Shown here one piece after another: positions 26,985-35,192 of a stretch of DNA of 64,000 bases. Made by a program: the position numbers and the translations under genes. The stretch's first letter is position 1. Each line of letters begins with the position of its first letter. The notes beneath the pieces are model-generated. The model worked only from the letters and a program-made list of their open reading frames with translations. It did not search any database and was not told the DNA's origin. The stretch comes from JAFAGX01 sp035622175 (lineage in GTDB: Bacteria > Acidobacteriota > Terriglobia > Terriglobales > Acidobacteriaceae): contig DASPVV010000078.1 of NCBI GenBank assembly GCA_035622175.1, positions 1 through 64,000 of the forward strand, given 5' to 3'.

Positions 26985-27737
26985 ATGCTGCTATTCGTCC
27001 GCGACGCGATGGTGGTCAAGGTGGGAACACATACAGCAGTTGTGGCCAAACGAATCACCGCAGGGAACGGGAGCGCATCCGGTCACCGCGTCACGCTGGC
27101 CGGGCTCGAGGTCAATTCCAAGCTGCTCCTCAAATTTGCCGAGTCCTTCAAGGCATTCAATTTTGACTGTCGGCCGGTGGCGATGAAATCCGCCAACACG
27201 CGTCATGCGGGAGCCATCACCGCCTGCGTGCTGCCCTTGAACCAAACCGCGGTAACCTCGCTGCGGAAGGCGGGGTGGTTCTTGCCCCGTCGCACCTTGC
27301 TTTACGGGATTGGGGATTGGAGCGCCGCCGCTCGATTCTGTGATCTTGGAATCAATGCTTTACTTGAAAGGACGACCGACCTTTGCTTTCGCAGCGCCGT
27401 GTCCACCACCCGGTCGGTGATCTCCCATGGCATCGGCGAGTATGCCCGCGTGCCCATCGTTACCACGGTCATCATCCAGGCCGAGGGCCTGGCCACCAAA
27501 GGGATTACTCGAAACGTTGGCCCGGGCGGCATGGCGGTGACCCTCTCGCGCAATGCCAGTCTGCCCGCCGACGTCCACCTCGAGTTCTCCTTGCCGGGTG
27601 TCCGGCCATTTTCGCTGCGTGCCTCTCCGCGCTGGTACTCCGGGGTTCTGGTCGGACTGCGGTTCCAACCCTCGAAAAGCGAGAAGCTGCTCCGCAAGTG
27701 GATCAGCGAGTATTCGCGCCTAGGAAAGCAGGCGTAA
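26985..27737 (+). CDS. PilZ-domain protein
   Basis: A 250-residue protein with a C-terminal PilZ domain (about 145-245). It has Arg-x-Pro in YARVPIVTTV, the GPGGMAVTLSRNASLPADV strand-loop in place of D/N-x-S-x-x-G, and FSLPGVRPFSLRASPRWYSG. The first 130 residues look like a response-regulator/receiver-like alpha/beta fold (LEVNSKLLLKFAESFKAFNF, AGAITACVLPLNQ), without an obvious phosphorylation site. PilZ domains bind cyclic-di-GMP through RxxxR and D/NxSxxG. The first motif is poorly conserved here (Arg-Val-Pro), so binding is uncertain. An ATG at 27009 is an alternative start. The gene stands alone, divergent from the TonB receptor. Confidence 0.75.
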   Translation: MLLFVRDAMVVKVGTHTAVVAKRITAGNGSASGHRVTLAGLEVNSKLLLKFAESFKAFNFDCRPVAMKSANTRHAGAITACVLPLNQTAVTSLRKAGWFLPRRTLLYGIGDWSAAARFCDLGINALLERTTDLCFRSAVSTTRSVISHGIGEYARVPIVTTVIIQAEGLATKGITRNVGPGGMAVTLSRNASLPADVHLEFSLPGVRPFSLRASPRWYSGVLVGLRFQPSKSEKLLRKWISEYSRLGKQA

Positions 27738-27907
27738 TCCGCCGCGGATTGCACTCCGCAGTAAGGGGTGGATGTGCCTTATTCCAAAGGCGTTCTCGCG
27801 ACCGTGCCCGCTCCCTAGTGACCTAAGTGCGGCCAGAAGTTATCCCTAGCTCTATGACGAACGTGACTTTCTGTGCCCCCCCGGCTTCCCTAGAATGAGA
27901 CTACAGC

Positions 27908-28624
27908 ATGGGAACCGGTTCACTCACGTCGCAGGGCGTCTGGCGATCAGCCTCTTCGGAGGCGCCTCGATCCTCGGATGTTGCCCAAGTGGCTGTCCCG
28001 GAACCGTTCGCAGTTCCGCTGACGGATCTGGATATCGATGCGGATCTCGGCCTCGCGCCTCCGTCCTTGGACCTCCGACCAAGGGCCGTCTCCGAACCCT
28101 CCGCACTTCCGCTGCCCGGTTTGGACCGCCATGCGGATCTCGGCCTTCAGCCTCCATCCCCGGCCCAACGCCAAACCCCAACGCTGGCTGTGGCGGTGGG
28201 GCATACGCTAAGGACAAAATGGTTTTGGTATGCGATGGCTTCCTCACTGTGCTGGACGGGTTGGGCCTTCACCGCGAAGTTAGGTTCCAAGGAGATTCCC
28301 CCGGCGGCGATGGAATTCGTTTCCGCATTTGGATTCTTGCTCGTCAGCCTGGGTGTGGTGCGAGCGAAAACCCCTCAAGCGAGCGACAGCCGGAGGGGCC
28401 AAGGCTATGCCCTGGTCAGCGGCATCCTGCTCGCCCTCGGCGGAATCTGCTTGTATGGCGCCTATCGCACGGGCTACAACGCGTCGATGATCACAGCGGT
28501 CACCTCCCTCTACCCGATGGTCACGGTTCTTTGTGCGGTCGGGTTCTTGCGGGAAAGGTTGAACAGGATGCAAGTTTTGGGACTCTTGTTCGCCATTGCC
28601 GCCATGTCCATACTTTCGCTCTGA
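27908..28624 (+). CDS. Half-size EamA (DMT) transporter with repetitive N-terminal extension
   Basis: The C-terminal 140 residues (from about position 98) are one EamA module with five predicted helices: WFWYAMASSLCWTGWAFTAK and ending in TSLYPMVTVLCAVGFLRERL and a last helix. The N-terminal 95 residues are hydrophilic, Pro/Leu/Asp-rich and carry a 31-residue tandem repeat. They may be an untranslated leader, because the nearest alternative start (ATG 28235) would begin at the first helix. No start has a good ribosome site. The next gene is a second EamA half, so the two products probably pair as a metabolite exporter or importer. Confidence 0.7.
   Translation: MGTGSLTSQGVWRSASSEAPRSSDVAQVAVPEPFAVPLTDLDIDADLGLAPPSLDLRPRAVSEPSALPLPGLDRHADLGLQPPSPAQRQTPTLAVAVGHTLRTKWFWYAMASSLCWTGWAFTAKLGSKEIPPAAMEFVSAFGFLLVSLGVVRAKTPQASDSRRGQGYALVSGILLALGGICLYGAYRTGYNASMITAVTSLYPMVTVLCAVGFLRERLNRMQVLGLLFAIAAMSILSL
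27989..28174 (+). repeat. Tandem duplication, 2 x 93 bases
   Basis: Two imperfect direct copies of 93 bases (27989-28081 and 28082-28174), 31 codons each, at the 5' end of the EamA-like frame. The most similar part is ATGCGGATCTCGGCCT, which occurs at 28038 and again at 28131. At protein level the copies share the pattern V-x-EP-x-A-x-PL-x-x-LD-x-x-ADLGL-x-PPS. Confidence 0.7.
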
Positions 28625-28631
28625 GTCCTTT

Positions 28632-29066
28632 ATGAACGCCTCTTTATGGCTGGTGCTGGCGATCCTCGGACTGTTTTCCTGGGGAGGGGTCGGAGTATTT
28701 CAAAAAATGTCCGTGGACCGGGTTGGGGTGCGAACCGCATTTGTCTGGGCATCCGCCGGTTTCATGCTGCTGCAAACCCTGGTCATACCCTCGGTCGCCA
28801 CGCTGAACTATTCCCCGAAGAGCTTGTTCTGCGCCGCGCTGAACGGCGTTTGCAACGGGCTGGGAATCTTGCTGCTCCTGGCAGCCATGCGCCATGGGGG
28901 CAAAGCTTCCATCGTTGAGTCGCTGGCCGCACTCTACCCGGTGTTTGTCGTCATGCTGTCTCCAGCCCTTCTGCGCGAGCGGCTGAGCGGATTCCATCTG
29001 GTAGGAATCGGCTGTGCCGTCCTGGCCTGTATCTTGCTCTCCGCCGAGAGTCCCGCCTCGAGTTGA
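28632..29066 (+). CDS. Half-size EamA (DMT) transporter
   Basis: A 144-residue membrane protein with five predicted helices and a single EamA module: LWLVLAILGLFSWGGVGVFQ, LLLLAAMRHGGKASIVESLA and ALYPVFVVMLSPALLRERL near the end. Full DMT transporters have two such modules in one chain. Here the previous gene, ending seven bases upstream, supplies the other half, so a heterodimer or dual-topology pair is expected. Positive charges are few, which makes orientation hard to predict. The substrate is unknown. Confidence 0.85.
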   Translation: MNASLWLVLAILGLFSWGGVGVFQKMSVDRVGVRTAFVWASAGFMLLQTLVIPSVATLNYSPKSLFCAALNGVCNGLGILLLLAAMRHGGKASIVESLAALYPVFVVMLSPALLRERLSGFHLVGIGCAVLACILLSAESPASS

Positions 29067-29159
29067 GGCTCGGCGCGCGGCCGTTCACAACCCCCGTGGC
29101 CTCGCTCCACCGGCTGGGCTTGCCCGTGTCCTCTGGCCTCGATTCCGCCTAGAATAGCC

Positions 29160-30341
29160 TTGGTGCTGAGTGAGCCGCTCGAGTTTCGCCCGGACCGCGA
29201 CCGCGAGGTATTGGCGTCGGTTCCCAGTGCTGCGGCCGTGTTTGTTCTGCGCAGCCACGATCCCGCAGACGAGCCCTACGTGAGCAAGACGCGAAACCTG
29301 CGCCGACGGCTGGAGCGGCTTTTGGGCTCCCCCGGGGAGCACGCCCGGAGACTCAATCTACGGGACCGCGTCGCTCAGATCGAATATCGCTCGACCGCTT
29401 CGGAGTTCGAATCCGCCTTCTTTCTTTACAAGCTGCTCCGCTCTACCTTTCCCAAGACCTACGCTCGGCGTCTGCGCCTGCGCTTGCCTCCGCTCATCAA
29501 ATTGCACTTCGACAACCAGTATCCGCGGGTCTCGGTGACCACGCGGCTGGGGCGGCGCCATGGGCGCACGGTTTATTATGGACCGTTCCCGTCTCGGGTT
29601 GCGGCCGAGCGATATGCGAATGACTCGCTCGATTTGTTCAAAATGCGTCGCTGCGTCGACGATCTTCGGCCGGATCCGAAATTTCCCGGCTGCGTCTATT
29701 CGGAGATGAAAATGTGTCTGGCGCCTTGCTTTCAAGGCTGCACCGACGCCGAGTACCAGGCGGAGGTGGCCCGGGTGGAAGCCTACCTGGAATCGGGGGG
29801 CGAATCGCTGCTGCGGGAAATTTCCTCCCGCCGCGATGCCGCCTCCGCCAGTCTCGAATTCGAACGCGCCGCCGGCTTGCATGCCCAGCTCGAAAAGATC
29901 ACATCGCTGCGCGGTCAACGACCCGAGATCGTGCATCGCATTGATCAGATGAGGGGCGTGATCGTGCAAGCGAGCGCTTATCCCGAAGCGGTCAACCTCT
30001 TCCGGCTCGAGGCTGGAGTCGTTGCCGACCCGCTCAGCTTCCCGATTCGAGCCGAAGAGCATACGAAGTCCCAATCCATGGAGGCGCGTGTCAGCGCCGC
30101 TCTCGCCCGGATCCCGCCCGCCGGGGCGCGGACGGCGCTAGAAACCATGGAGCATCTGGCGCTCGTCGGACGCTGGTACTATCGCAGCCATCGCGCCGGA
30201 CAGGTCCTGTTCGCGGATTCCCACGGGGTGTTGCCCTTGCGCCGCATCGTACGGGGGATCGCGGGCGTCTATCGAGGGGAACCGTCGGAGGCGGGCGGGG
30301 AGAAGAGCGGCGGGGTCTCTCCCCTGCCCGATCCGAGTTAG
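29160..30341 (+). CDS. Short UvrC-like protein (GIY-YIG and UVR domains only)
   Basis: A 393-residue homologue of the N-terminal half of UvrC. It shows a GIY-YIG-like region (AAAVFVLRS...YVSKTRNLRRRL, about 20-100), a Cys cluster (RRC...FPGC...MKMCLAPC, about 165-185) as in UvrC, and a UVR helical pair (SASLEFERAAGLHAQLEKI, about 235-255). The RNase H-like endonuclease and helix-hairpin-helix domains of full UvrC (about 600 residues) are absent. Aligned by eye, the metal-binding Glu of the GIY-YIG site falls on a Leu in EFESAFFLYKLL, so nuclease activity is doubtful. The start is TTG 29160 or GTG 29163 and is uncertain. The DinB gene follows after eight bases. Confidence 0.8.
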   Translation: MVLSEPLEFRPDRDREVLASVPSAAAVFVLRSHDPADEPYVSKTRNLRRRLERLLGSPGEHARRLNLRDRVAQIEYRSTASEFESAFFLYKLLRSTFPKTYARRLRLRLPPLIKLHFDNQYPRVSVTTRLGRRHGRTVYYGPFPSRVAAERYANDSLDLFKMRRCVDDLRPDPKFPGCVYSEMKMCLAPCFQGCTDAEYQAEVARVEAYLESGGESLLREISSRRDAASASLEFERAAGLHAQLEKITSLRGQRPEIVHRIDQMRGVIVQASAYPEAVNLFRLEAGVVADPLSFPIRAEEHTKSQSMEARVSAALARIPPAGARTALETMEHLALVGRWYYRSHRAGQVLFADSHGVLPLRRIVRGIAGVYRGEPSEAGGEKSGGVSPLPDPS

Positions 30342-30349
30342 GAGGCACC

Positions 30350-30832
30350 GTGGATGGGGAAGCGAGTTTGCGCCGGCACTTGATCGATCTTCTCCGAGGC
30401 GGCCATGCGCACGTCAAATTCGAGGCTGTCATCGAAGACTTTCCCCAGGCAGGGCGCGGCCAGAAGGTGGCTAACCTGCCGCATTCCGCCTGGATGCTCG
30501 TCGAGCACATGCGCATCGCGCAGTGGGACATTCTGGAATTCAGTCGCACGCCCAAGCACCAATCGCCTCCCTGGCCCGAGGGATACTGGCCACCCACCGC
30601 CGATCCGCCGAGTCCGGCGCAGTGGAGTCGAGCCGTGCGGCAATTTCGCGCCGATCGCAAGGCCATGGAGGATCTGGTGAAGCATCCCAAGACCGATTTG
30701 TTCGCGAAAATCCCTTGGGGAGACGGTCAGACGATTCTGCGCGAGGCCTTGCTCGTGGCCGATCACAATGCCTATCATCTGGCGCAAATCGTGGATCTCG
30801 CCCGGCTGCTCGGCGCCTGGCCGGGGACCTAA
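30350..30832 (+). CDS. DinB-family protein
   Basis: A 160-residue four-helix-bundle protein of the DinB/YfiT-like metal-binding fold. Likely metal-ligand histidines are visible in LPHSAWMLVEHMRIAQWDIL and in VADHNAYHLAQIVDLARLL, the usual H...H-x3-H arrangement. The start is GTG at 30350, with AGGAGG four bases upstream. It lies eight bases after the UvrC-like gene, so the two are probably co-transcribed. Family members include thiol-dependent transferases and stress-induced proteins of unknown reaction, so no substrate is claimed. Confidence 0.85.
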   Translation: MDGEASLRRHLIDLLRGGHAHVKFEAVIEDFPQAGRGQKVANLPHSAWMLVEHMRIAQWDILEFSRTPKHQSPPWPEGYWPPTADPPSPAQWSRAVRQFRADRKAMEDLVKHPKTDLFAKIPWGDGQTILREALLVADHNAYHLAQIVDLARLLGAWPGT

Positions 30833-31007
30833 GATGGGCTGAAGCCGCAGCTTTCGGCGACGTCGGTGGCGGTCGAAGGTTCGAAGCATGGTTTTTGTCG
30901 CTCGCTGGCAGGGTGGAGAGAACTGATCTCCCGAGTCTCAAGTGGGGGATGTGGGATAATAACCCTTCACCAGGAGTCGTTCCCAATCCGGAGAGCATCG
31001 AATCACG

Positions 31008-32459
31008 GTGAGCAAACAGCACTTTTTCTTTGAACGTTTCGGTTTGACCGAGGCCGATCTCGAACGCTATCTGGCCGCCGCCCTTTCGGCAAGCGGCGAC
31101 TACGCCGACCTCTATTTCGAATACCTTTCCTCAACCTCCCTGTTGGTCGACGAGTCCATGGTGAAATCGGCCGCGCAGGGCATCTCCGCGGGATGCGGTG
31201 TGCGGGTGGTCAGCGGCGAACGGACGGGATATGCCTACACCGACGATCTTTCCTCGCAGCGTATTCTGCACGCCGCTCGCACCGCGGCCTTGATCGCGAG
31301 CGGTCCGGCCAAGACCCCGAGTGTGGGGTTCCGCGAGACGGCTGCGCGCAACCTCTACCCCATCGCTCTGCCTTCGGTCGATGCGGAGATTACCGCGAAA
31401 ACCGAGCTCGTCCTGCGTGCCGACAAGGCGGCCCGCGCCTACGATTCGCGCATTCGCGAGGTCCGGGCCAGCTACGCCGACGAGCTGCGGCACATCCTGG
31501 TGGCGGGATCGGACGGAACCTTTGCCCAAGACTCCCAGCCGCTTGCCCGTTTGAATGTTTCCTGCATCGCAAAGACGGAGGGGAATTCGGCTCGGGGCAG
31601 CGCCGGCGGGGGCGGGCGCGTGGCCCTGGATTTCTTCTTGACGGAGAGAAACCCGGAACATTTTGCCGCCGAAGCCGCGCGGCAAGCCATCTTGCAGCTG
31701 GGGGCGCGGGAGGCACCGGCCGGGGAGATGGAAGTCGTGCTCGGTCCGGGCTGGCCCGGCGTGCTTTTGCACGAGGCGGTGGGCCATGGCCTCGAGGCCG
31801 ATTTTAATCGTAAGCAAACCTCCGCCTTTGCCGGCTTGATCGGCAAGCGCGTGGCGAGTGAGAAATGCACCGTGGTGGATAACGGAACCATGCCCTGGCG
31901 CCGGGGTTCGGTGAATGTCGATGACGAGGGTCAGCCGACGCAGAACACCGTGCTCATCGAGAAGGGAATCTTGAAGGGCTATTTGAGCGACAAGCTCTCG
32001 GCCCGGCTCATGGGAATCGCCGACACCGGCAATGGGCGGCGGGAGAGCTATGAGCATATTCCGATGCCGCGCATGACCAACACCTATCTGCTGGCGGGCG
32101 AAGAGGATCCGCAGGATATTCTGCGCTCGGTCCGGCGCGGAGTTTATGCCGTGAACTTCGGCGGCGGCCAGGTGGATATCACCAATGGCAAATTCGTCTT
32201 CTCGGCGTCGGAAGCCTATCTGATCGAAGATGGGCAGGTGACCGTTCCGATCAAAGGCGCGACTTTGATCGGCAATGGTCCCGACGTGCTCACGCGCGTG
32301 TCGATGGTGGGATCGGATCTGAAGCTCGATGAAGGCGTCGGCACCTGCGGCAAGGACGGGCAAGCCGTGCCGGTCGGGGTTGGTATTCCCACCATCAAAG
32401 TGGATCGGCTCACCGTTGGGGGAACGGGGAAGCGGGATAGCGGCAACTTCATGCAGTAA
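31008..32459 (+). CDS. tldD: TldD family metalloprotease
   Basis: A 483-residue protein (E. coli TldD has 481). The zinc-binding motif HEAVGHGLEAD (HExxxH) is intact near residues 250-260. The C-terminal beta-rich domain ends in GTCGKDGQAVPVGVGIPTIK and LTVGGTG. TldD works with TldE/PmbA as a heterodimer that degrades unfolded or leader peptides (microcin B17, CcdA in E. coli). The TldE-like gene follows on the same strand 76 bases later. The start is GTG at 31008; a GATAAT -10-like box lies about 50 bases upstream. Confidence 0.93.
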   Translation: MSKQHFFFERFGLTEADLERYLAAALSASGDYADLYFEYLSSTSLLVDESMVKSAAQGISAGCGVRVVSGERTGYAYTDDLSSQRILHAARTAALIASGPAKTPSVGFRETAARNLYPIALPSVDAEITAKTELVLRADKAARAYDSRIREVRASYADELRHILVAGSDGTFAQDSQPLARLNVSCIAKTEGNSARGSAGGGGRVALDFFLTERNPEHFAAEAARQAILQLGAREAPAGEMEVVLGPGWPGVLLHEAVGHGLEADFNRKQTSAFAGLIGKRVASEKCTVVDNGTMPWRRGSVNVDDEGQPTQNTVLIEKGILKGYLSDKLSARLMGIADTGNGRRESYEHIPMPRMTNTYLLAGEEDPQDILRSVRRGVYAVNFGGGQVDITNGKFVFSASEAYLIEDGQVTVPIKGATLIGNGPDVLTRVSMVGSDLKLDEGVGTCGKDGQAVPVGVGIPTIKVDRLTVGGTGKRDSGNFMQ

Positions 32460-32535
32460 GAAAGGCCCCGCATGGGTTCGCATCTCCCCCGGCCCGAGAT
32501 GCGAAGGGTGCGAGGACGCCCACGGTTTTTTAAGC

Positions 32536-33924
32536 ATGCCTTCTCCACAACTCGAAACTCGCAGTCAGAACCTCGAAACCGACCTGAAAGAACTGGCCCG
32601 GGACATCGTCGAGCGGGCCATGCGCGGCGGGGCGAGCGCCGCCGAATGTGTGATTCGCGAAGGCGACGAGTTCTCCACCCTCGTCCGTTTGGGGCAGGTC
32701 GAAACTTTGAAGGAATCCGGGTCCAAAGCCATTGGCGTGCGCGTGTTTCAGGGCAAGCGGGCGGCGAACACCTATTCCAGCGATTTTTCCCGCGAAGGTC
32801 TGGAGCGCATGCTGCACGCCGCCCTCGACCTCGCCAAGATCACTTCGGAAGATCCCTTTGGGGGGATTCCTGAGCCTTCCCAGCTGGGTTCTTTGTCCGG
32901 CAATCTGGACTTATATTCCTCCGATGTCTACTCCCTGCCCGGGGAAGAGCGCATCAGCTACGCTCGTCGGACGGAGAAAGCGGCGCTCGATTTTGATCCC
33001 CGCATTAAGAACTCCGACGGGGGCAGCTTCGATGCGGCGACGGGTCATAAGATTCTCGCCAACTCGCACGGCTTTGTGGGCGAATATCAGCGCTCGTATT
33101 GTTCGATTGCCGCCGTTCCCATTGCCCAGGGCGAGAACGGAACCATGCAGCGCGATTACTGGTTCTCGGTGGCGCGCAGTCTGAGCCGCTTGGAGTCTCC
33201 CGAGCGCGTCGGCAAAGTGGCCGCCGAGCGCACGCTGCGCCGGCTCGGCGCCCGCAAAGTGAAGACCGCGCAAGTGCCGGTGGTTTTCGATCCTCTGGTC
33301 GCGACCTCGATTCTCGATCACATTTTTGAGGGGGTGAACGGAGACTCGGTCTATCGGGGAGCTTCGTTTCTCGCGGGCAAGCTGGGACAGAAGATTGCGA
33401 GCGAGCTGGTCACGGTGATGGACGATGGAACCCTGCCGGGCGGCTTTGGCACCAGCCCGTTTGACGGGGAAGGGATTCCCACCCGGCGCACCGTGGTCAT
33501 CGAGAACGGCGTACTGAAATCATATCTGCTCAACACCTACACCGCCAAGAAGCTTGGTTTGGCAACCACCGGAAACGCATCCCGGGGCTTGGCGGGAACG
33601 CCTGGAATTGGCGTGGGCAATTATTTTTTGCAGCCCGGAACCAAGACTCCGCAGCAGATCCTCGCCGCGATCCAAGAAGGCCTGTACGTGACCGAGTTTC
33701 TCGGGCAGGGAGTGAACCTGGTGACCGGCGACTATTCGCGCGGTGCCTCGGGACTTTGGATCCGTGGCGGGGAACTCGCCTACCCTGTCGAAGAGATTAC
33801 CGTGGCGGGAAACCTGAAAGAGATCTTCTTGAACATTTCCGAAATTGGCAGCGACCTCGAATTTCGCGGCCCCATGGCTTGTCCCACCATTCGGGTCGAG
33901 GGCCTCACGGTGGGTGGCGAGTAG
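32536..33924 (+). CDS. pmbA: TldE/PmbA-like protease subunit
   Basis: A 462-residue partner of TldD. It shares the fold (CVIREGDEFSTLVRLGQVET, KAIGVRVFQGKRAANTYSSD, MACPTIRVEGLTVGG) but has no HExxxH motif. This is the rule for TldE subunits, which line the channel while TldD supplies the zinc site. The frame is open upstream into tldD. The ATG at 32536 is chosen because the family N terminus begins there; the ribosome site is weak. With tldD it makes a complete TldD/E module. Confidence 0.9.
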   Translation: MPSPQLETRSQNLETDLKELARDIVERAMRGGASAAECVIREGDEFSTLVRLGQVETLKESGSKAIGVRVFQGKRAANTYSSDFSREGLERMLHAALDLAKITSEDPFGGIPEPSQLGSLSGNLDLYSSDVYSLPGEERISYARRTEKAALDFDPRIKNSDGGSFDAATGHKILANSHGFVGEYQRSYCSIAAVPIAQGENGTMQRDYWFSVARSLSRLESPERVGKVAAERTLRRLGARKVKTAQVPVVFDPLVATSILDHIFEGVNGDSVYRGASFLAGKLGQKIASELVTVMDDGTLPGGFGTSPFDGEGIPTRRTVVIENGVLKSYLLNTYTAKKLGLATTGNASRGLAGTPGIGVGNYFLQPGTKTPQQILAAIQEGLYVTEFLGQGVNLVTGDYSRGASGLWIRGGELAYPVEEITVAGNLKEIFLNISEIGSDLEFRGPMACPTIRVEGLTVGGE

Positions 33925-33965
33925 CGGGATTCGCGCCCGCCCCTGCGGATAAGTCGGGCCCAGAC

Positions 33966-34691
33966 CTACAGGCTGCCCGGTAAGAGCCGACGCGGGCCTC
34001 GGCCGATCAAATCCGCGGGCTCGTTCGCCTCCGAGGCGGCGCCCTCCGGGCTGCTCAAGACGGCGTCGATGAAGGTCACCTTCGGTACCTTCGGGAGCGG
34101 GCTCTGGTAGCACCGCTCGAGGCGGAGAATGTGCGCCAGCGCGCGGTCCAGGACGCGAACCAGGGGCGCGCTTTGCTCGGGTTTGCGTCTCTCCCGCAAG
34201 CGCTGTTTGGCGTTCTCGGGCGGAAACCAGGTGCGGTTGCGGCCCGCCTCCGGCGGCGCTTCCAGCCGTGAAACCTGGCATAGGTGGACGCTGACCCGGA
34301 TGGGGGCGGAGCGAGAGTTGCGATTTTTGCGGAGCACGTAGTGGGTAAACGACGCTTCCTGCATCCGGCCGTGCACTCCGGCTTCTTCGAAGGCTTCGAG
34401 GGCGGCCGCCTGGGCGTGGGTCAGGCCGGGCTCGACGTGACCCTTGGGAAAGGTCCAGCGCCCTCGCCGAGTCTGCACCAGAAGGAATTGAATGCCGCTT
34501 GAGCGCAGGCGATAACACACCGCCGCGACTTTCTCCCATTCCTTCAGGCGGCGAAGAGCGGAGATGCGAACCGGTTTGGTTCGCCGCTCGGTGGCCAGAG
34601 ATCGGACGTTAAAAACCTCAACCCCGGCGCTATTTTTCGCTGCCCCACGCACGGCCCCAGAGTGCACGATGGCTCGGTGTCTGGCTAGCAC
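33966..34691 (-). CDS. Nudix hydrolase with divergent Nudix box
   Basis: A 241-residue protein. Residues about 50-165 form a Nudix domain: RGRWTFPKGHVEPGLTHAQA continuing to LEAFEEAGV. Compared with the consensus GX5EX7REUXEEXGU, the first Glu is Leu and the Arg is Leu, while the three Glu of the metal-binding ExxEE core remain. RWTFPKGHVE resembles diadenosine or diphosphoinositol polyphosphate hydrolases. About 45 N-terminal and 70 C-terminal residues lie outside the domain. The gene is convergent with TldE (41 bases). The substrate is unknown and activity is likely but weakened in confidence by the changed box. Confidence 0.82.
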   Translation of the reverse strand: MLARHRAIVHSGAVRGAAKNSAGVEVFNVRSLATERRTKPVRISALRRLKEWEKVAAVCYRLRSSGIQFLLVQTRRGRWTFPKGHVEPGLTHAQAAALEAFEEAGVHGRMQEASFTHYVLRKNRNSRSAPIRVSVHLCQVSRLEAPPEAGRNRTWFPPENAKQRLRERRKPEQSAPLVRVLDRALAHILRLERCYQSPLPKVPKVTFIDAVLSSPEGAASEANEPADLIGRGPRRLLPGSL

Positions 34692-34790
34692 CCAGTATGG
34701 TTCGGCGGGCTCGCGGGAATCTTCCTGCGCACTTGTTCGTCACAGGGGCCAGGCAGTATTCGTGACAGGAGCACCGAGAGAAGGAGTCCC

Positions 34791-35138
34791 GTGGAACACT
34801 TTGGTTGTCTTCGTTGCGGCCGGGAGATTGAACCAGGAAACAAATCCGTGGCCGTCTACATGTTTGCTCAGACCGTGGGCATCCGCCCGCGGCAGAAGTC
34901 GGCGGCGCAGCGAATCTGCTTCTGTCCGCAATGCTCGGTGTCGCTGGCCATGGGTCCCGCACCCGAAGGCGCGCTCAACGTGGCGGCTTGGGAAATGCTC
35001 CGCGACCTAGTCGGTTCCGATCCGGCCTTGAATGAAGCCGCCTGGGAGAATCTACGCGGCATTATCGGACTGCTGCCGGCCACGGGAACCGACGGCCGAT
35101 CTCGGCGTGCGCCGACGCACGGCTATTTCGAGTTCTGA
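34791..35138 (+). CDS. Small zinc-ribbon-like hypothetical protein
   Basis: A 115-residue protein. Two CxxC knuckles are visible (CLRCGR at residues 6-11 and CFCPQC at about 43-48), the spacing of a zinc ribbon. A helical segment with the repeated pattern NVAAWEMLRDLVGSDPAL and NEAAWENLRGIIGLLP follows. The start is GTG at 34791, with GAAGGAG four bases upstream. It is divergent from the Nudix gene. I do not recognise the family. A small cytoplasmic zinc-binding or nucleic-acid-associated protein is plausible. Confidence 0.7.
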   Translation: MEHFGCLRCGREIEPGNKSVAVYMFAQTVGIRPRQKSAAQRICFCPQCSVSLAMGPAPEGALNVAAWEMLRDLVGSDPALNEAAWENLRGIIGLLPATGTDGRSRRAPTHGYFEF

Positions 35139-35157
35139 GTCGCCTCGCACGCGAAAA

Positions 35158-35186
35158 TCGACAATCAAAAATCAACCATCTACAAT
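35158..35186 (+). promoter_or_regulatory. Predicted promoter giving a leaderless mRNA
   Basis: TCGACA (35158-35163), a 17-base spacer and TACAAT (35181-35186), each matching the sigma70 consensus at five of six bases. Counting from the -10 box, position +1 is 35193, the first base of the GTG start codon of the next gene, which has no Shine-Dalgarno sequence. Confidence 0.5.
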
Positions 35187-35192
35187 CGCTCC

